A DNA stretch of 64,000 bases from an uncultured bacterium (GTDB lineage: Bacteria; Cyanobacteriota; Vampirovibrionia; Gastranaerophilales; Gastranaerophilaceae), in assembly GCA_902760645.1 (NCBI GenBank), contig CACWHC010000009.1, positions 1 to 64,000 of the forward strand. The letters are read 5' to 3'. The notes under the pieces were generated by a model, which saw nothing but the letters and a program-made list of their open reading frames with translations, was not told where the DNA came from and searched no databases. Position 1 is the first letter of the stretch. Every line of letters begins with the position of its first letter. A program made the position numbers and the translations under genes. Shown in pieces: positions 8,285 through 16,817 of the stretch.

Positions 8285-9937
8285 ATGATAAAGCAATTGA
8301 AACTCAAAAATTATATATTGATAGATGAATTAGAGGCGAATTTTCATTCCGGATTAAATGTTATAACCGGTGAAACCGGGGCAGGAAAAAGTATTTTGAT
8401 TAGTGCAATAGATTTGGCTTTTTCTTCAAGAGTTTCAAAGGATGTTATTAAAACAGGTGCGGATAAAGCTGTTATTGAATTGTTAATTGATAATTCTAAA
8501 CATGATTTAACAAAATTTTTTGAAGAAAATGGTATTGATAATTTAGGTTCCGAAATTGTTTTGACTAAGGAAATTACTCAGACAGGTGTGAGAACAAGAG
8601 TAAACGGAACTTTAATTAATCAGGAATTTTTGAAGCAGATTAAATCTTTGTTTTTGGATATTCACTCTCAGCATCAGACTTATGTATTTATGCAACCAAA
8701 ATATCATATAAATTTATTGGACAGCTATGCAAAAGACGTGTATGGAAAATTTCTTGATGAATACAAGGAATTGTACAAAAAATATATTGATACAAAGAAT
8801 TTGTTAGAACAGGCAAAAAATTCTGCTGATACTGAAGAAAACCGTATTGAATTTCTTAAATTTCAGGTAAATGAAATTCAAGAGGCTGCTATTTCAGCAA
8901 TTAATGAAGATGAGGAATTAAATTCAGAGTTGGAGGTTTTATCCAATGCAGAAAAGTTAAAAGAACTGACAGGTCAGTCATATTGGGCTATTAATGGTGA
9001 TGATGGTTCTGTATTGGAAGCGTTGGGTAAAATCAAGCAAAATATTTCAAAAGCCGTATCAATGGATTCTAATTTGGAGGATTTAGAACAACGGTATATT
9101 GATGCTGTTGAAAATTTGAAGGATTTATCGTCTGAATTAAGAGATTATTCTCAAAGTATGAACAACGATGAACAACGTTTAAACGAGGTTCAGGAACGTC
9201 TGTTCCTGTTGGATAAATTAAAAAGAAAGTACGGGGGTTCTCTTGAAGCTGTTTTAAAAACTTATGATGAATTATCTCAGGAATTAAAAGGTATTGAGTA
9301 TTCTACCCAAAATATAGATGAATTGGAAAAAGCTGTTGAGAATATGTACTCTCAGTTGTCTTTGCTTGCTTCAAATATTTCGGAGAACAGAAAAAATTAT
9401 GCAAATGTTTTATCTGCATATATTCAGGAAAAAATGGAAAATTTGGAGTTGCCGAAATCAAAATTTAAAATTTCTGTAGAACCAAAAGAATTAGGAGCTG
9501 ACGGTGCTGATAATGTCGAATTTTTGATTTCTACAAATGTTTCGGAGGATTTAAAGCCATTAGCCAAGGTAGCTTCTGGCGGTGAAATTTCAAGAGTTAT
9601 GCTTGCAATCAAGTCAATTTTTGCACAGTCTGATGATATTGATACGGTTATATTTGATGAAATTGACACCGGTATATCAGGAAAGGCATCTCAGAGCGTG
9701 GCAGATGAAATTAAGGATTTATCACAATATCATCAAATTATTTTGATTACGCATCAGCCGATAATAGCTTCAAAAGCGGATAAACATTTTTATGTAAGAA
9801 AATCGCAGCAGGATGAAACACATGTCGAAGTTTATGTATTAACCGGAGAAAACAGAGTAAAGGCACTTGCAGAACTTGCAGGCGGTGATATAAACGAACA
9901 ATCTGTTGATTTTGCACGTTCATTGTTGTCTGTATAA
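8285..9937 (+). CDS. recN: DNA repair protein RecN
   Basis: 550 aa, an SMC-like ATPase that acts early in double-strand break repair. Walker A GETGAGKS is near residue 34. A long coiled-coil region (about 150-340, rich in Glu and Lys heptads) is followed by the ABC signature ASGGEISRVMLAIKS, Walker B TVIFDEIDTGISG and the ITHQP switch. I chose ATG 8285 because the protein then starts MIKQLKLKNYILID like other RecN; the upstream TTG at 8264 lies inside the promoter. It is followed by a hairpin shared with the convergent sigma factor gene. Confidence 0.94.
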   Translation: MIKQLKLKNYILIDELEANFHSGLNVITGETGAGKSILISAIDLAFSSRVSKDVIKTGADKAVIELLIDNSKHDLTKFFEENGIDNLGSEIVLTKEITQTGVRTRVNGTLINQEFLKQIKSLFLDIHSQHQTYVFMQPKYHINLLDSYAKDVYGKFLDEYKELYKKYIDTKNLLEQAKNSADTEENRIEFLKFQVNEIQEAAISAINEDEELNSELEVLSNAEKLKELTGQSYWAINGDDGSVLEALGKIKQNISKAVSMDSNLEDLEQRYIDAVENLKDLSSELRDYSQSMNNDEQRLNEVQERLFLLDKLKRKYGGSLEAVLKTYDELSQELKGIEYSTQNIDELEKAVENMYSQLSLLASNISENRKNYANVLSAYIQEKMENLELPKSKFKISVEPKELGADGADNVEFLISTNVSEDLKPLAKVASGGEISRVMLAIKSIFAQSDDIDTVIFDEIDTGISGKASQSVADEIKDLSQYHQIILITHQPIIASKADKHFYVRKSQQDETHVEVYVLTGENRVKALAELAGGDINEQSVDFARSLLSV

Positions 9938-9946
9938 AAATAAAAA

Positions 9947-9969
9947 CCTGAAATTTTGAAAATTTCAGG
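9947..9969. terminator. Bidirectional terminator between recN and the sigma factor gene
   Basis: CCTGAAATTT / AAATTTCAGG hairpin with flanking A-run on one side, placed between two convergent genes 45 bp apart. Confidence 0.75.
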
Positions 9970-9982
9970 CGGATGATGTGAA

Positions 9983-10939
9983 TTAGTCACGAATATAGTC
10001 TTTGAAATGAAGAATATTTTGTTCTTTCATTCGGTTTATTGCTACATTTTCGAGTTGTCTTATTCGCTCTTTTGAGTATCCGAGCTTTTTCCCCAATTCT
10101 TCTAACGTAAGTATCGGATGGCCATTTATTCCGAATCTGTGATTAATAATTTCTTTTTCTCTGTAAGGCAGAGTATTAATAAGTTCGGAGATATTGCTTT
10201 CCATAAATTTTGCTGATGTGGTTTCATCAGGTGCTTTGTGTGTTTTATCTTCTATGTAATCCCCAATACACAAATCTTCCGTAACGGGTGTTTCAAGACT
10301 AATCGGTTCTTTAATCATTGCCCTGCGAATAGTATTGAGATTTCTGACGGATATTCTCATTTTCTCGGTTATTTCCGTGTCGAATGGTTCTCTGCCGAGT
10401 GTGGCATATAATTCCGTACAGCATTGTTTGTATTTTCTGATTTTATCGGCCATGTGTATGGGTATTCTGATAGCTTTTGCGTTATTTGTAATAGCTCTCA
10501 TTATTGTTTGCCTAATCCACCAGGTTGCATATGTTGAAAATTTGCAATTTTTTGAGTAATCAAATTTTTCGGCTGCTTTTATTAACCCTAGTGAACCCTC
10601 CTGAACCAGGTCCATAAATAACACGCCTTGTCCTGTGAATTTTTTTGCGATGCTTACGACCAGCCGCAGATTAGCCTGAATAAGTTTTCGTTTTGCAATA
10701 TTTGCCTGTATATCCTTTGCTGTTTTAATATTTCTGCCAAGTTCCTGTTCTTCTTTGGCTTTAAGCAGTTTAATTTTACCGATATCTTTCAGGTACATTT
10801 GAAGAATATCATCTTCTTTTGCAATTGTACTAAAAACTTTTGGTTCTTCTTCTTCATCAGAAATTTTATTAATTTCAATATTATCTTTCAGATAATCATC
10901 CTCAAGCAGGCAGTTAAAATCTTCATGTGTTTCGCTCAT
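9983..10939 (-). CDS. RNA polymerase sigma factor, sigma-70 family (SigA/group 2-like)
   Basis: 318 aa. Region 1.2 is seen in [17 protein letters not shown]. Region 2 is complete ([54 protein letters not shown]). Region 3 ([12 protein letters not shown]) and region 4 ([29 protein letters not shown]) are both present. There is a short acidic N-terminus and no large region 1.1, similar to cyanobacterial group 2 factors. Whether it is the primary or an alternative factor cannot be decided here. GGAGGAG lies upstream of ATG 10939. Confidence 0.9.
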   Translation of the reverse strand: MSETHEDFNCLLEDDYLKDNIEINKISDEEEEPKVFSTIAKEDDILQMYLKDIGKIKLLKAKEEQELGRNIKTAKDIQANIAKRKLIQANLRLVVSIAKKFTGQGVLFMDLVQEGSLGLIKAAEKFDYSKNCKFSTYATWWIRQTIMRAITNNAKAIRIPIHMADKIRKYKQCCTELYATLGREPFDTEITEKMRISVRNLNTIRRAMIKEPISLETPVTEDLCIGDYIEDKTHKAPDETTSAKFMESNISELINTLPYREKEIINHRFGINGHPILTLEELGKKLGYSKERIRQLENVAINRMKEQNILHFKDYIRD

Positions 10940-11078
10940 AAAATTTATTCTCCTCCGGCATCTTAAATCCTAATACACTAATTTTGACGAAGTTAAGTAA
11001 AAAAAGTTTCAGTTGAAACGAAAAAATCTATTGACACAGAAAAATGTTTAGTATAGGATTAGAAATGTCCAGAGAAAA

Positions 11079-11154
11079 GGGCGTTTAGCTCAGTTGGTAG
11101 AGCGTCTCCCTTACAAGGAGAGGGTCAGAAGTTCGAGTCTTCTAACGCCCACCA
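11079..11154 (+). tRNA. tRNA-Val (TAC anticodon), CCA encoded
   Basis: Full cloverleaf: acceptor GGGCGTT/AACGCCC, D-arm GCTC-GAGC, anticodon arm TCTCC-CTTACAA-GGAGA with anticodon TAC (codon GTA), T-arm AGAAG-TTCGAGT-CTTCT, then ACCA. The last 20 nt recur at 12064-12083 (see attachment-like repeats). Confidence 0.95.
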
Positions 11155-11155
11155 T
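11136..11155 (+). repeat. tRNA-Val 3'-end direct repeat, copy 1 (attachment-like)
   Basis: AGTCTTCTAACGCCCACCAT inside the intact tRNA-Val. An identical 20-bp copy lies at 12064-12083, 928 bp downstream. A repeated tRNA 3' end is the usual footprint of integrase-mediated insertion. Confidence 0.7.
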
Positions 11156-11187
11156 AAAGGACAGAAGTTAATTCTGTCCTTTATTTT
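11156..11187 (+). terminator. Terminator after tRNA-Val
   Basis: AAAGGACAGAA / TTCTGTCCTTT, 11-bp stem with a 5-nt loop and trailing T-rich run, directly after the tRNA CCA. Confidence 0.9.
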
Positions 11188-11272
11188 TGCTTATTTTCAA
11201 AGTTAGAGTTTTTATCTTTTATAATAAGCAAAAATACTTAGAACGCAATATTATCAACTCTTTTGAAAAGTT

Positions 11273-11425
11273 CTATCGACTCTTATGCTCTTTTCTTTTT
11301 AATTTTGCAGACTCATGTAAATCGTTAAGACAAAATATCAATTTTGCAAATAATTTCAACTGTTCTTCTTTGGATACAACATTACCATCAAAGGCAATAG
11401 CATAATTTAATTTTTGTTTTTTCAT
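11273..11425 (-). CDS. Small basic hypothetical protein, 50 aa
   Basis: ATG 11425 is preceded by a strong GGAGG (plus-strand CCTCC at 11431-11435) with ideal spacing. The frame encodes MKKQKLNYAIAFDGNVVSKE... and ends SAKLKRKEHKSR at TAG 11273. The C-terminus is strongly basic. Its size and the quality of the SD are the evidence. I see no known family. It lies inside the segment bounded by tRNA-Val 3'-end repeats, so it may be part of a small integrated element. Confidence 0.5.
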   Translation of the reverse strand: MKKQKLNYAIAFDGNVVSKEEQLKLFAKLIFCLNDLHESAKLKRKEHKSR

Positions 11426-11554
11426 ATTTACCTCCAATTATGTAAATATTGAAAATATAAAAATGTTTCTATATAATAAGTTTCAAGGGTAGTACCACTT
11501 ACCTCCGCCCACACACGTATTTAACTAAGAAATCGGTGGAAAGGGGGTGAGGAT

Positions 11555-11629
11555 ATGAAAAGGCATATAATAAAAAGTGCCATCAAGCTACTGATAGCAC
11601 TTTTAAGTTTAATTTATTGTCTTTTATAG
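11555..11629 (+). CDS. Possible small hydrophobic toxin peptide, 24 aa
   Basis: A very strong SD (AGGGGGTGAGG) sits just before ATG 11555. The frame encodes a basic start (MKRHIIKS) and a hydrophobic stretch (AIKLLIALLSLIYCLL), ending at TAG 11627-11629. One hairpin (AAAAGTGC...GCACTTTT, about 11574-11604) lies within the reading frame and would act as a terminator on the minus strand. A second strong hairpin follows at 11642-11678. Basic-hydrophobic peptide, extreme SD and overlapping structured RNA are the pattern of type I toxin-antitoxin loci. No homology could be tested. Confidence 0.4.
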   Translation: MKRHIIKSAIKLLIALLSLIYCLL

Positions 11630-11641
11630 GGTACTAAGTCA

Positions 11642-11678
11642 AGCCTCAAGTAAATACCACTTGCTTGGGGCTTGCCCC
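11642..11678. other. Strong hairpin downstream of the small hydrophobic ORF
   Basis: CAAGCC-N2-AAGT ... ACTT-N6-GGCTTG fold-back directly after the 24-aa frame; it may end its transcript or belong to an antisense RNA. Confidence 0.45.
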
Positions 11679-11849
11679 TATATGCACATTATTTACTATT
11701 TTTAATTATTTGTCAATACAAAAAATAGAAATTATGCAATTTTTCTTAATTGTTCGTATTCATCAAGTAAAAAATCAATATATAATATGCTGTTAGATTT
11801 TAATTTTATTACAAAATCTTTGCACAAAAGTTCTAGTTTAGCATCTTTC

Positions 11850-11892
11850 TGTCCACCATAAAAGAGATGATGACATTAGTTATCATCTCTTT
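11850..11892 (+). terminator. Second CCACCAT-linked terminator hairpin
   Basis: TCCACCAT (an imperfect tRNA-end-like sequence) followed by AAAAGAGATGAT / ATCATCTCTTTT with a 10-nt loop. It has the same layout as the terminators after 11154 and 12083. Confidence 0.6.
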
Positions 11893-11936
11893 TATTTTGT
11901 GTGTTTTGATAGCGAGAATTCTTTCAAGAAGTTCGG

Positions 11937-12064
11937 CGGATTTGCGGACGGACGACACGAACATCATCCATTTTAGTGAGTTAGTCCGGATAGCGAAGAA
12001 ACGAAGCGGCTTAACCGTAAGGTTTAAAAGCGAAGCTTTCTGAGCGTGGAGCAAATCCAAGACA
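11937..12064 (+). repeat. Dispersed ~130-bp repeat, copy B
   Basis: Carries the blocks GCGGATTTGCGGACGGA, CCGGATAGCGA and GAGCGTGGAGCAAATCCAAG in the same order as the minus strand of 530-671, with diverged sequence between. It ends directly against the second tRNA-Val 3'-end repeat. Confidence 0.65.
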
Positions 12065-12116
12065 GTCTTCTAACGCCCACCATTAAAAAAGAGGTTGAAA
12101 GACCTCTTTTTTTAGT
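12064..12116 (+). repeat. tRNA-Val 3'-end direct repeat, copy 2, with terminator
   Basis: AGTCTTCTAACGCCCACCAT at 12064-12083 is identical to the 3' end of tRNA-Val. No tRNA body precedes it. A terminator hairpin follows (AAAAAAGAGGT / ACCTCTTTTTT). A further partial copy (GACAGTCTTCTAA) lies near 12143-12155. Confidence 0.7.
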
Positions 12117-12214
12117 GTCTGTTTCGATGATACGAACAGGTCAGGACAGTCTTCTAAGCACTTTCGTTTTAAAATATTGTTTATGTGGGGAATAAAATAT
12201 TTGTATCATTTTTT

Positions 12215-12226
12215 TATAATGCCTGT
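12215..12226 (+). promoter_or_regulatory. -10 element 6 nt before ATG (leaderless start)
   Basis: TATAAT at 12215-12220, then GCCTGT, then ATG 12227. No Shine-Dalgarno is visible for this start. Confidence 0.5.
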
Positions 12227-13540
12227 ATGAATACGGTTAATGAATTATTAAAGGCTTATAATTTTGATACAAATCTGTTTGTCGATGATTTTACTTTGAA
12301 TCATCAATTTGTTTCAGGAATGAAAAAATGGATTGGGGAAATTGTTCCGTGTGAACTTTTATCGAGAAATGTAAAAAATGCTGTAGAATCTCTTGATACG
12401 TTAAGTCAGGACGGAATTTTTTATGACACGTTTCCTGATGTTATCGAATCCCCTGATTATGGTGATAACTGGGGTGTAAGTGCCAATTATATTGAAATTA
12501 ATAACAGAGCTATTGCGGAAATGTCAGGTAACCTTTGCAGAAAAGGTCTAATAAGTACAATAAAACTTTTGCCGGCAATCCCTCCAAGTGCCAAAAGCTG
12601 GGCAAATTGTATTATATTATCCCAAATCTTTCCTAATATTTACGGTGACGGGTTTAATAAGTCTGCTGCGGAAGAAAATTCCATATACGGAATAAAATTA
12701 AACACTCATTACAGTGAAAATATAATAGATACTGATATATCCGATAAATTACCGCCGGAGTTACAATTTAGGGCATTTAATGATTTGGCAAATTTTCACG
12801 GACTGAAAACAGGTTTCAGGACTGTAATTTCAGCAGACCAAATAAAGGTTGTTCAGCCCGATGGAAGCGATGTTACTTTTGATTGGGAAAATGAGGAGCA
12901 TTTTAAGTTGTTTTTGAATGCTCATATAGCTTTGATAAATACGGGTTTTGAAGCTATATTTATTGATTCTGCAAAGCATATCGGCGGGTATGATATGGGA
13001 AATTATACCGGAGTCGGGGCATTGCCAAGTTACGAGCAGATGCAATATATTATTCATGAAATCCGAAGTAAAACGGGAAATACTCATCTTAGTTTTGTAG
13101 GCGAAAAGAGTACGGGCGATTTTGAAAGGTATGAAAATCTCGGTTTATCTACAGGTACAGGTTTTATTGAACCTGATGATTTCCATACCGTAAGAGATGA
13201 AGCTATTGATTATAAATATTCCAAAAATTATTCTCCGGGGGTAGAAGTTTCAAATGATAATGATACCGGCGGAAGAAGCTATGAAGAACGTCTGCACAGA
13301 ATTAATAATTCGTTATTTGCGTACGAATTTCCGAGTGACAAGCTGGCGAGTTTTATGCAGATGGAAGATATGTTCCCTTTAAGATATGATACAAATACGC
13401 ACCATTTGATGATGTCAAATCCTTCTTATTCAACAGACGGTACTCCGGAAAGTCATTGGGAAAATCTTTTTGCCAAAAATGACGGAAGGGATTATAATAA
13501 AAAAGTGTCAGAATTATTTGTACACAGTTTAAATTTATAA
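12227..13540 (+). CDS. GH13-like (alpha-amylase clan) TIM-barrel protein, divergent
   Basis: 437 aa from ATG 12227; the GTG at 12185 lies upstream of the promoter. Residues about 241-253 read GFEAIFIDSAKHIGG, which resembles GH13 conserved region II (GFRxDAxKH) with a candidate nucleophile Asp247. FVGEKSTGD near residue 293 resembles region III with its catalytic Glu. The segment FRAFNDLANFHGLKTGFRTVIS could be the strand and loop before region I. No signal peptide, so it should act in the cytoplasm. Length is close to small GH13 enzymes, but overall divergence is large and region IV is not clear. Sucrose or storage-glucan chemistry is possible but unproven. Confidence 0.55.
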   Translation: MNTVNELLKAYNFDTNLFVDDFTLNHQFVSGMKKWIGEIVPCELLSRNVKNAVESLDTLSQDGIFYDTFPDVIESPDYGDNWGVSANYIEINNRAIAEMSGNLCRKGLISTIKLLPAIPPSAKSWANCIILSQIFPNIYGDGFNKSAAEENSIYGIKLNTHYSENIIDTDISDKLPPELQFRAFNDLANFHGLKTGFRTVISADQIKVVQPDGSDVTFDWENEEHFKLFLNAHIALINTGFEAIFIDSAKHIGGYDMGNYTGVGALPSYEQMQYIIHEIRSKTGNTHLSFVGEKSTGDFERYENLGLSTGTGFIEPDDFHTVRDEAIDYKYSKNYSPGVEVSNDNDTGGRSYEERLHRINNSLFAYEFPSDKLASFMQMEDMFPLRYDTNTHHLMMSNPSYSTDGTPESHWENLFAKNDGRDYNKKVSELFVHSLNL

Positions 13541-13556
13541 TAATGGAGAATTTTAA

Positions 13557-13898
13557 ATGTTGAATTTGCTTGTAAAATGGGTTGTATTTGCGGCGTTGAT
13601 TATCTTTACTGCATATGTTATACCCGGAATATCCGTTGAAAATTTTGGCAGTGCAATGATTGCGTGTATTATTATTGCATTGATTAATACTTTTATAAAA
13701 CCGATTGTTAAATTGATATCTTTACCTGTAAATTTTTTGACTCTGGGTTTGTTTTCACTTGTTATTAATGCATTGTTATTAATGCTTGCGGGATATGTAA
13801 CTCCGGGATTTGGCGTTGAAGGTTTCTTTAGTGCGTTATTTGGTTCAATACTGTTATCCTTGTTTGCAGGTATCGTTAACAAAATCAACCTGAAATAA
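13557..13898 (+). CDS. Phage-holin 4_2 / YvlD-type membrane protein
   Basis: 113 aa with four hydrophobic helices (VVFAALIIFTAYVIPG, IACIIIALINTFIKPI, GLFSLVINALLLMLAG, ALFGSILLSLFAGIVN) and the family hallmarks NTFIKPIVKLISLPVNFLTLGLFSLVINALLL. This matches small chromosomal membrane proteins of the Phage_holin_4_2 family, which are not from prophages despite the name. GGAG is 9 nt before ATG 13557. It lies 16 bp after the GH13-like gene, probably the same operon. Confidence 0.88.
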   Translation: MLNLLVKWVVFAALIIFTAYVIPGISVENFGSAMIACIIIALINTFIKPIVKLISLPVNFLTLGLFSLVINALLLMLAGYVTPGFGVEGFFSALFGSILLSLFAGIVNKINLK

Positions 13899-13903
13899 TT
13901 TTT

Positions 13904-13920
13904 TATAATATAATAAGCCT
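13904..13920 (+). promoter_or_regulatory. -10 elements 6 nt before ATG (leaderless start)
   Basis: Overlapping TATAAT at 13904-13909 and 13909-13914, then AAGCCT and ATG 13921. No SD. Confidence 0.5.
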
Positions 13921-15267
13921 ATGCAAACAGGTGAATTATACAATGTAATTGTGGAAAAATTATCAAATCTCGGAACAGGTATAGTTCGTGTAGACGGATT
14001 TGTGGTTTTTATTGATGGTGCTTGTCCCGATGATAAATTAAAAATAAAAATTTCCAAGGTTAATAAAACTTTTGCCAATGCTGAAATTGCAGAGATTATT
14101 GAGCCTTCAAAGTACAGAATAACTCCGTTTTGTCCTGTTCAAAGGGTATGCGGTGCCTGTCAGCTGCAATTTATAGATTATAATTATCAGCTTGAGTTGA
14201 AGCGTCAGATCGTTCAAGATGCACTGCATTCTGTAGGCGGAATTGATTTTGATGTGCCGTTGACTGTTCCAAGTCCGGATAATATAAAGTACAGGCACAA
14301 AGTGCAGTATCCTGTTTCTCAGACAAAGGTTTCAAAAAGGCTTCTCGCCGGATATTATAAGCCGCAAAGTCATGAAATTGTTAATATAAAATACTGTCCG
14401 ATACAACCCGAAATTTGCGATAAAATTATTGAATTTATAAGGGAAAATGCTCAGAAATTTTCTGTTTCAGGGTATAATGAAAAAACACACACAGGTGATT
14501 TAAGACATGTTGTATTAAGGATTTCTACCGATAACGGCAGGGTTTTGGTTACTTTAGTTGTTAATTCAAAAAAATCGTTTAAAAAATTTGAGGATTTTGC
14601 AAGTGAAATATATAAAAATTTTGATGAAATTGCAGGTGTTTGTCTGAATTTTAATCCGAAACAAACAAATGTAATTCTTTCGGAAAATACCGTTTGTGTC
14701 ACAGGTCAAAATTTTGTTGAAGAAAAAGTTTTGGATAAAGTGTTTAAAATCGGGGCGGATACATTTTTTCAGGTTAATCCAAGAAGTGCAGAGAATATTT
14801 TTGCCTATGTAAAAGACGAAATTAAAAAAACTGATAATCCGACAGTTCTTGATGCTTATGCAGGGATAGCAACTTTTGGAATACTTGTCAGTGATGTATC
14901 TAAAGGAGTTGTAAGTGTTGAATTTAATAAAAATTCTATTGAAAAAGCAAAAGAAGTTTTAGAGCTGAATAATATTAATAATGTTGAACTCCATGCCGAA
15001 GATACTGCTAAATATCTTAAAAAAGTTAAAAGAAAATTTGATATAACTATTCTTGATCCGCCCAGAAAAGGTTGTACAAAAGAGTCTTTAGACGAAACCC
15101 TAAAACACACAAAAGAAAAAATAATATATGTTAGCTGTAATCCTGCAACATTGGCAAGAGATTTGAAGTACTTGACGGAAAAGGGTTGTAAGTTGGAATC
15201 TGTACAGCCGTTTGATATGTTTTGTCATACATATCATGTTGAAACTGTTGCCGTTATTGAGATTTAA
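13921..15267 (+). CDS. rlmD: 23S rRNA (uracil-5-)-methyltransferase, RlmD/TrmA family
   Basis: 448 aa. An N-terminal TRAM-like domain (GTGIVRVDGFVVFIDGACPDDKLKIKI) is followed by a [4Fe-4S] cysteine cluster (FCPVQRVCGACQLQ). The C-terminal SAM methyltransferase has the motifs FFQVNP, VLDAYAGIATFGI, ILDPPRKG and the catalytic YVSCNPATLARD. It methylates C5 of a uridine in 23S rRNA (RlmD or RlmCD type); which uridine cannot be told from sequence. The neighbouring minus-strand gene is convergent, 9 bp away. Confidence 0.88.
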   Translation: MQTGELYNVIVEKLSNLGTGIVRVDGFVVFIDGACPDDKLKIKISKVNKTFANAEIAEIIEPSKYRITPFCPVQRVCGACQLQFIDYNYQLELKRQIVQDALHSVGGIDFDVPLTVPSPDNIKYRHKVQYPVSQTKVSKRLLAGYYKPQSHEIVNIKYCPIQPEICDKIIEFIRENAQKFSVSGYNEKTHTGDLRHVVLRISTDNGRVLVTLVVNSKKSFKKFEDFASEIYKNFDEIAGVCLNFNPKQTNVILSENTVCVTGQNFVEEKVLDKVFKIGADTFFQVNPRSAENIFAYVKDEIKKTDNPTVLDAYAGIATFGILVSDVSKGVVSVEFNKNSIEKAKEVLELNNINNVELHAEDTAKYLKKVKRKFDITILDPPRKGCTKESLDETLKHTKEKIIYVSCNPATLARDLKYLTEKGCKLESVQPFDMFCHTYHVETVAVIEI

Positions 15268-15276
15268 ATTCCAAAC

Positions 15277-16641
15277 TTAATCTTTTAATCCGTGTTCATA
15301 ATTAAGCGTATCAATAGTTTGTTTTAATGCTTTTTGGATTTTATTTATAAGTTTCAAATCGGCTTTAAAATCATTTTCAATAAGTTCTGTTGTTGTGGAA
15401 CTTACTTTTGCACGTTCTTTTGCCTGATTGTAATATTCAATCAGGAAGCCTTTAATATTTTTGAAACGGCGTTCAAAATCTTTTTCATCTTTTTCTGTGA
15501 AGAAAATTTCTTTATTATCTTCAGTATTATTCAAAAAGTCTTCATTTTTACCGTTCTGAATGAGTTTTTCAGAAACCCCTTCACGGAACATTTTTCTGAT
15601 ATCAGATATAAACTTACTTACACCGTTTTCGGGATGAAGTTTATAGTTTTCAACGCCTTTGGTTGTCGTATCCATATTTATATTAAGTTCACCGAATAAT
15701 CTGAGCGGTTCATACACCAATTTATGCTCCCTGAAAGCATTTCTGTTATATGTAGGTCCAAATTGGATTAGTAATTCGTGATAAACAGGATTTTTAGCAT
15801 CTATATCAACATCTCTTATAAACCTGATTTGGATATCTTCATATCCTGATTTTTGAGGTTTCCCAAGAGTGTATTTGTATTCTTTCGGTATATCAGATGT
15901 GTTGATTCTGTTTTTTTTGAGCCTTATATCTACGTCAGGAGCATCCTTTCTTAAGGTTTTGATAATCTCAATCACTTCATCTTCGTTTGGAGTTTTCCCT
16001 TCTTTCAGGTATTCAGCCAAAAGCTTTTTGGTTTCATCATAATCATAACAAAGTTTTTTTAGTTCTCTGAAGAATTTATTGTGGGATTCTTTTGTGTGCG
16101 GAATATTAAAGAATTCTGTTATTCGCTTTGCTTCTTCAAAAGGCATATATCCGCGTTCCATCAAATCAGCTACCGAGGTAGAAATATCCGCTATATTGTA
16201 GCCTCTCAATTTATATTCAGGTAAAATTTTGTTGAAAAGTACCGAAACATCGTACGGGTTTTTTACAAATAATGTCGTTCTGATGGCATCTCTTACATCA
16301 AAAGTTTTTGAACGGTTAACTTTAGATAATTTAGAGTCGGGTTCTTTTACGACTGTCGCTTCAAACATATCTCTGACAAATTCTACTCCGTCTTCTTTAA
16401 GTTTATTCGCAATTGCTTCCGTTGCATCAAGATATGTCATACCTATACGCTTTAATCTCGGCAAATCCTTTACAAAATTGTGCCATATCTTATCAGATAT
16501 TGCTCCCATCCCAAAAGATACGGTATCCTGAGTTAACTGGTTTCTGTAATTCGGTTTGATTAGTCTGTTATCTGTGTAATTATTTGTGTTTACTGTTTTA
16601 CTGTTGTTTAACTTACCAAAAAATATAGGGGCAATGTTCAT
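15277..16641 (-). CDS. Orphan protein with RelA/SpoT-like sequence blocks
   Basis: 454 aa from ATG 16641 (GAAGG upstream; a TTG at 16659 is less likely). The N-terminus carries two short aromatic-glycine motifs, IFFGK and DTVSFG. Blocks reminiscent of (p)ppGpp synthetase/nucleotidyltransferase folds are VRDAIRTTLFVKNPYDVSVLFNKIL (about 120-145) and, after a long helical insert, GYEDIQIRFI ... HELLIQFGPTYN ... REHKLVYEPLR (about 285-335). These resemble the GYRSIH and EIQIR...EH motifs. The match is weak and the insert unusual. A charged C-terminal coiled coil follows. No signal peptide. Confidence 0.6.
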   Translation of the reverse strand: MNIAPIFFGKLNNSKTVNTNNYTDNRLIKPNYRNQLTQDTVSFGMGAISDKIWHNFVKDLPRLKRIGMTYLDATEAIANKLKEDGVEFVRDMFEATVVKEPDSKLSKVNRSKTFDVRDAIRTTLFVKNPYDVSVLFNKILPEYKLRGYNIADISTSVADLMERGYMPFEEAKRITEFFNIPHTKESHNKFFRELKKLCYDYDETKKLLAEYLKEGKTPNEDEVIEIIKTLRKDAPDVDIRLKKNRINTSDIPKEYKYTLGKPQKSGYEDIQIRFIRDVDIDAKNPVYHELLIQFGPTYNRNAFREHKLVYEPLRLFGELNINMDTTTKGVENYKLHPENGVSKFISDIRKMFREGVSEKLIQNGKNEDFLNNTEDNKEIFFTEKDEKDFERRFKNIKGFLIEYYNQAKERAKVSSTTTELIENDFKADLKLINKIQKALKQTIDTLNYEHGLKD

Positions 16642-16817
16642 TTTTAAACCTTCTTTCAAATTGCTAAAGGACTATGAAGAATTTTATTTTACAAAATATG
16701 CTAATAATTAGCTAAATTGTAACATAATGTAACAAAAATACTGCTGTCCGCAAATGTAGTGCAAGACAAATACTTATTATAAATAAGAGAAGTATAAAGT
16801 AAAATAGGAGAGATAAC

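Noticed and set aside
11187-11405. 72-aa plus-strand frame
   Set aside because: It has no SD and is opposite the 50-aa minus-strand gene, which has a strong GGAGG.
13557-13898. Holin-like protein read as prophage evidence
   Set aside because: The Phage_holin_4_2 family is mostly chromosomal, and no phage genes are nearby.
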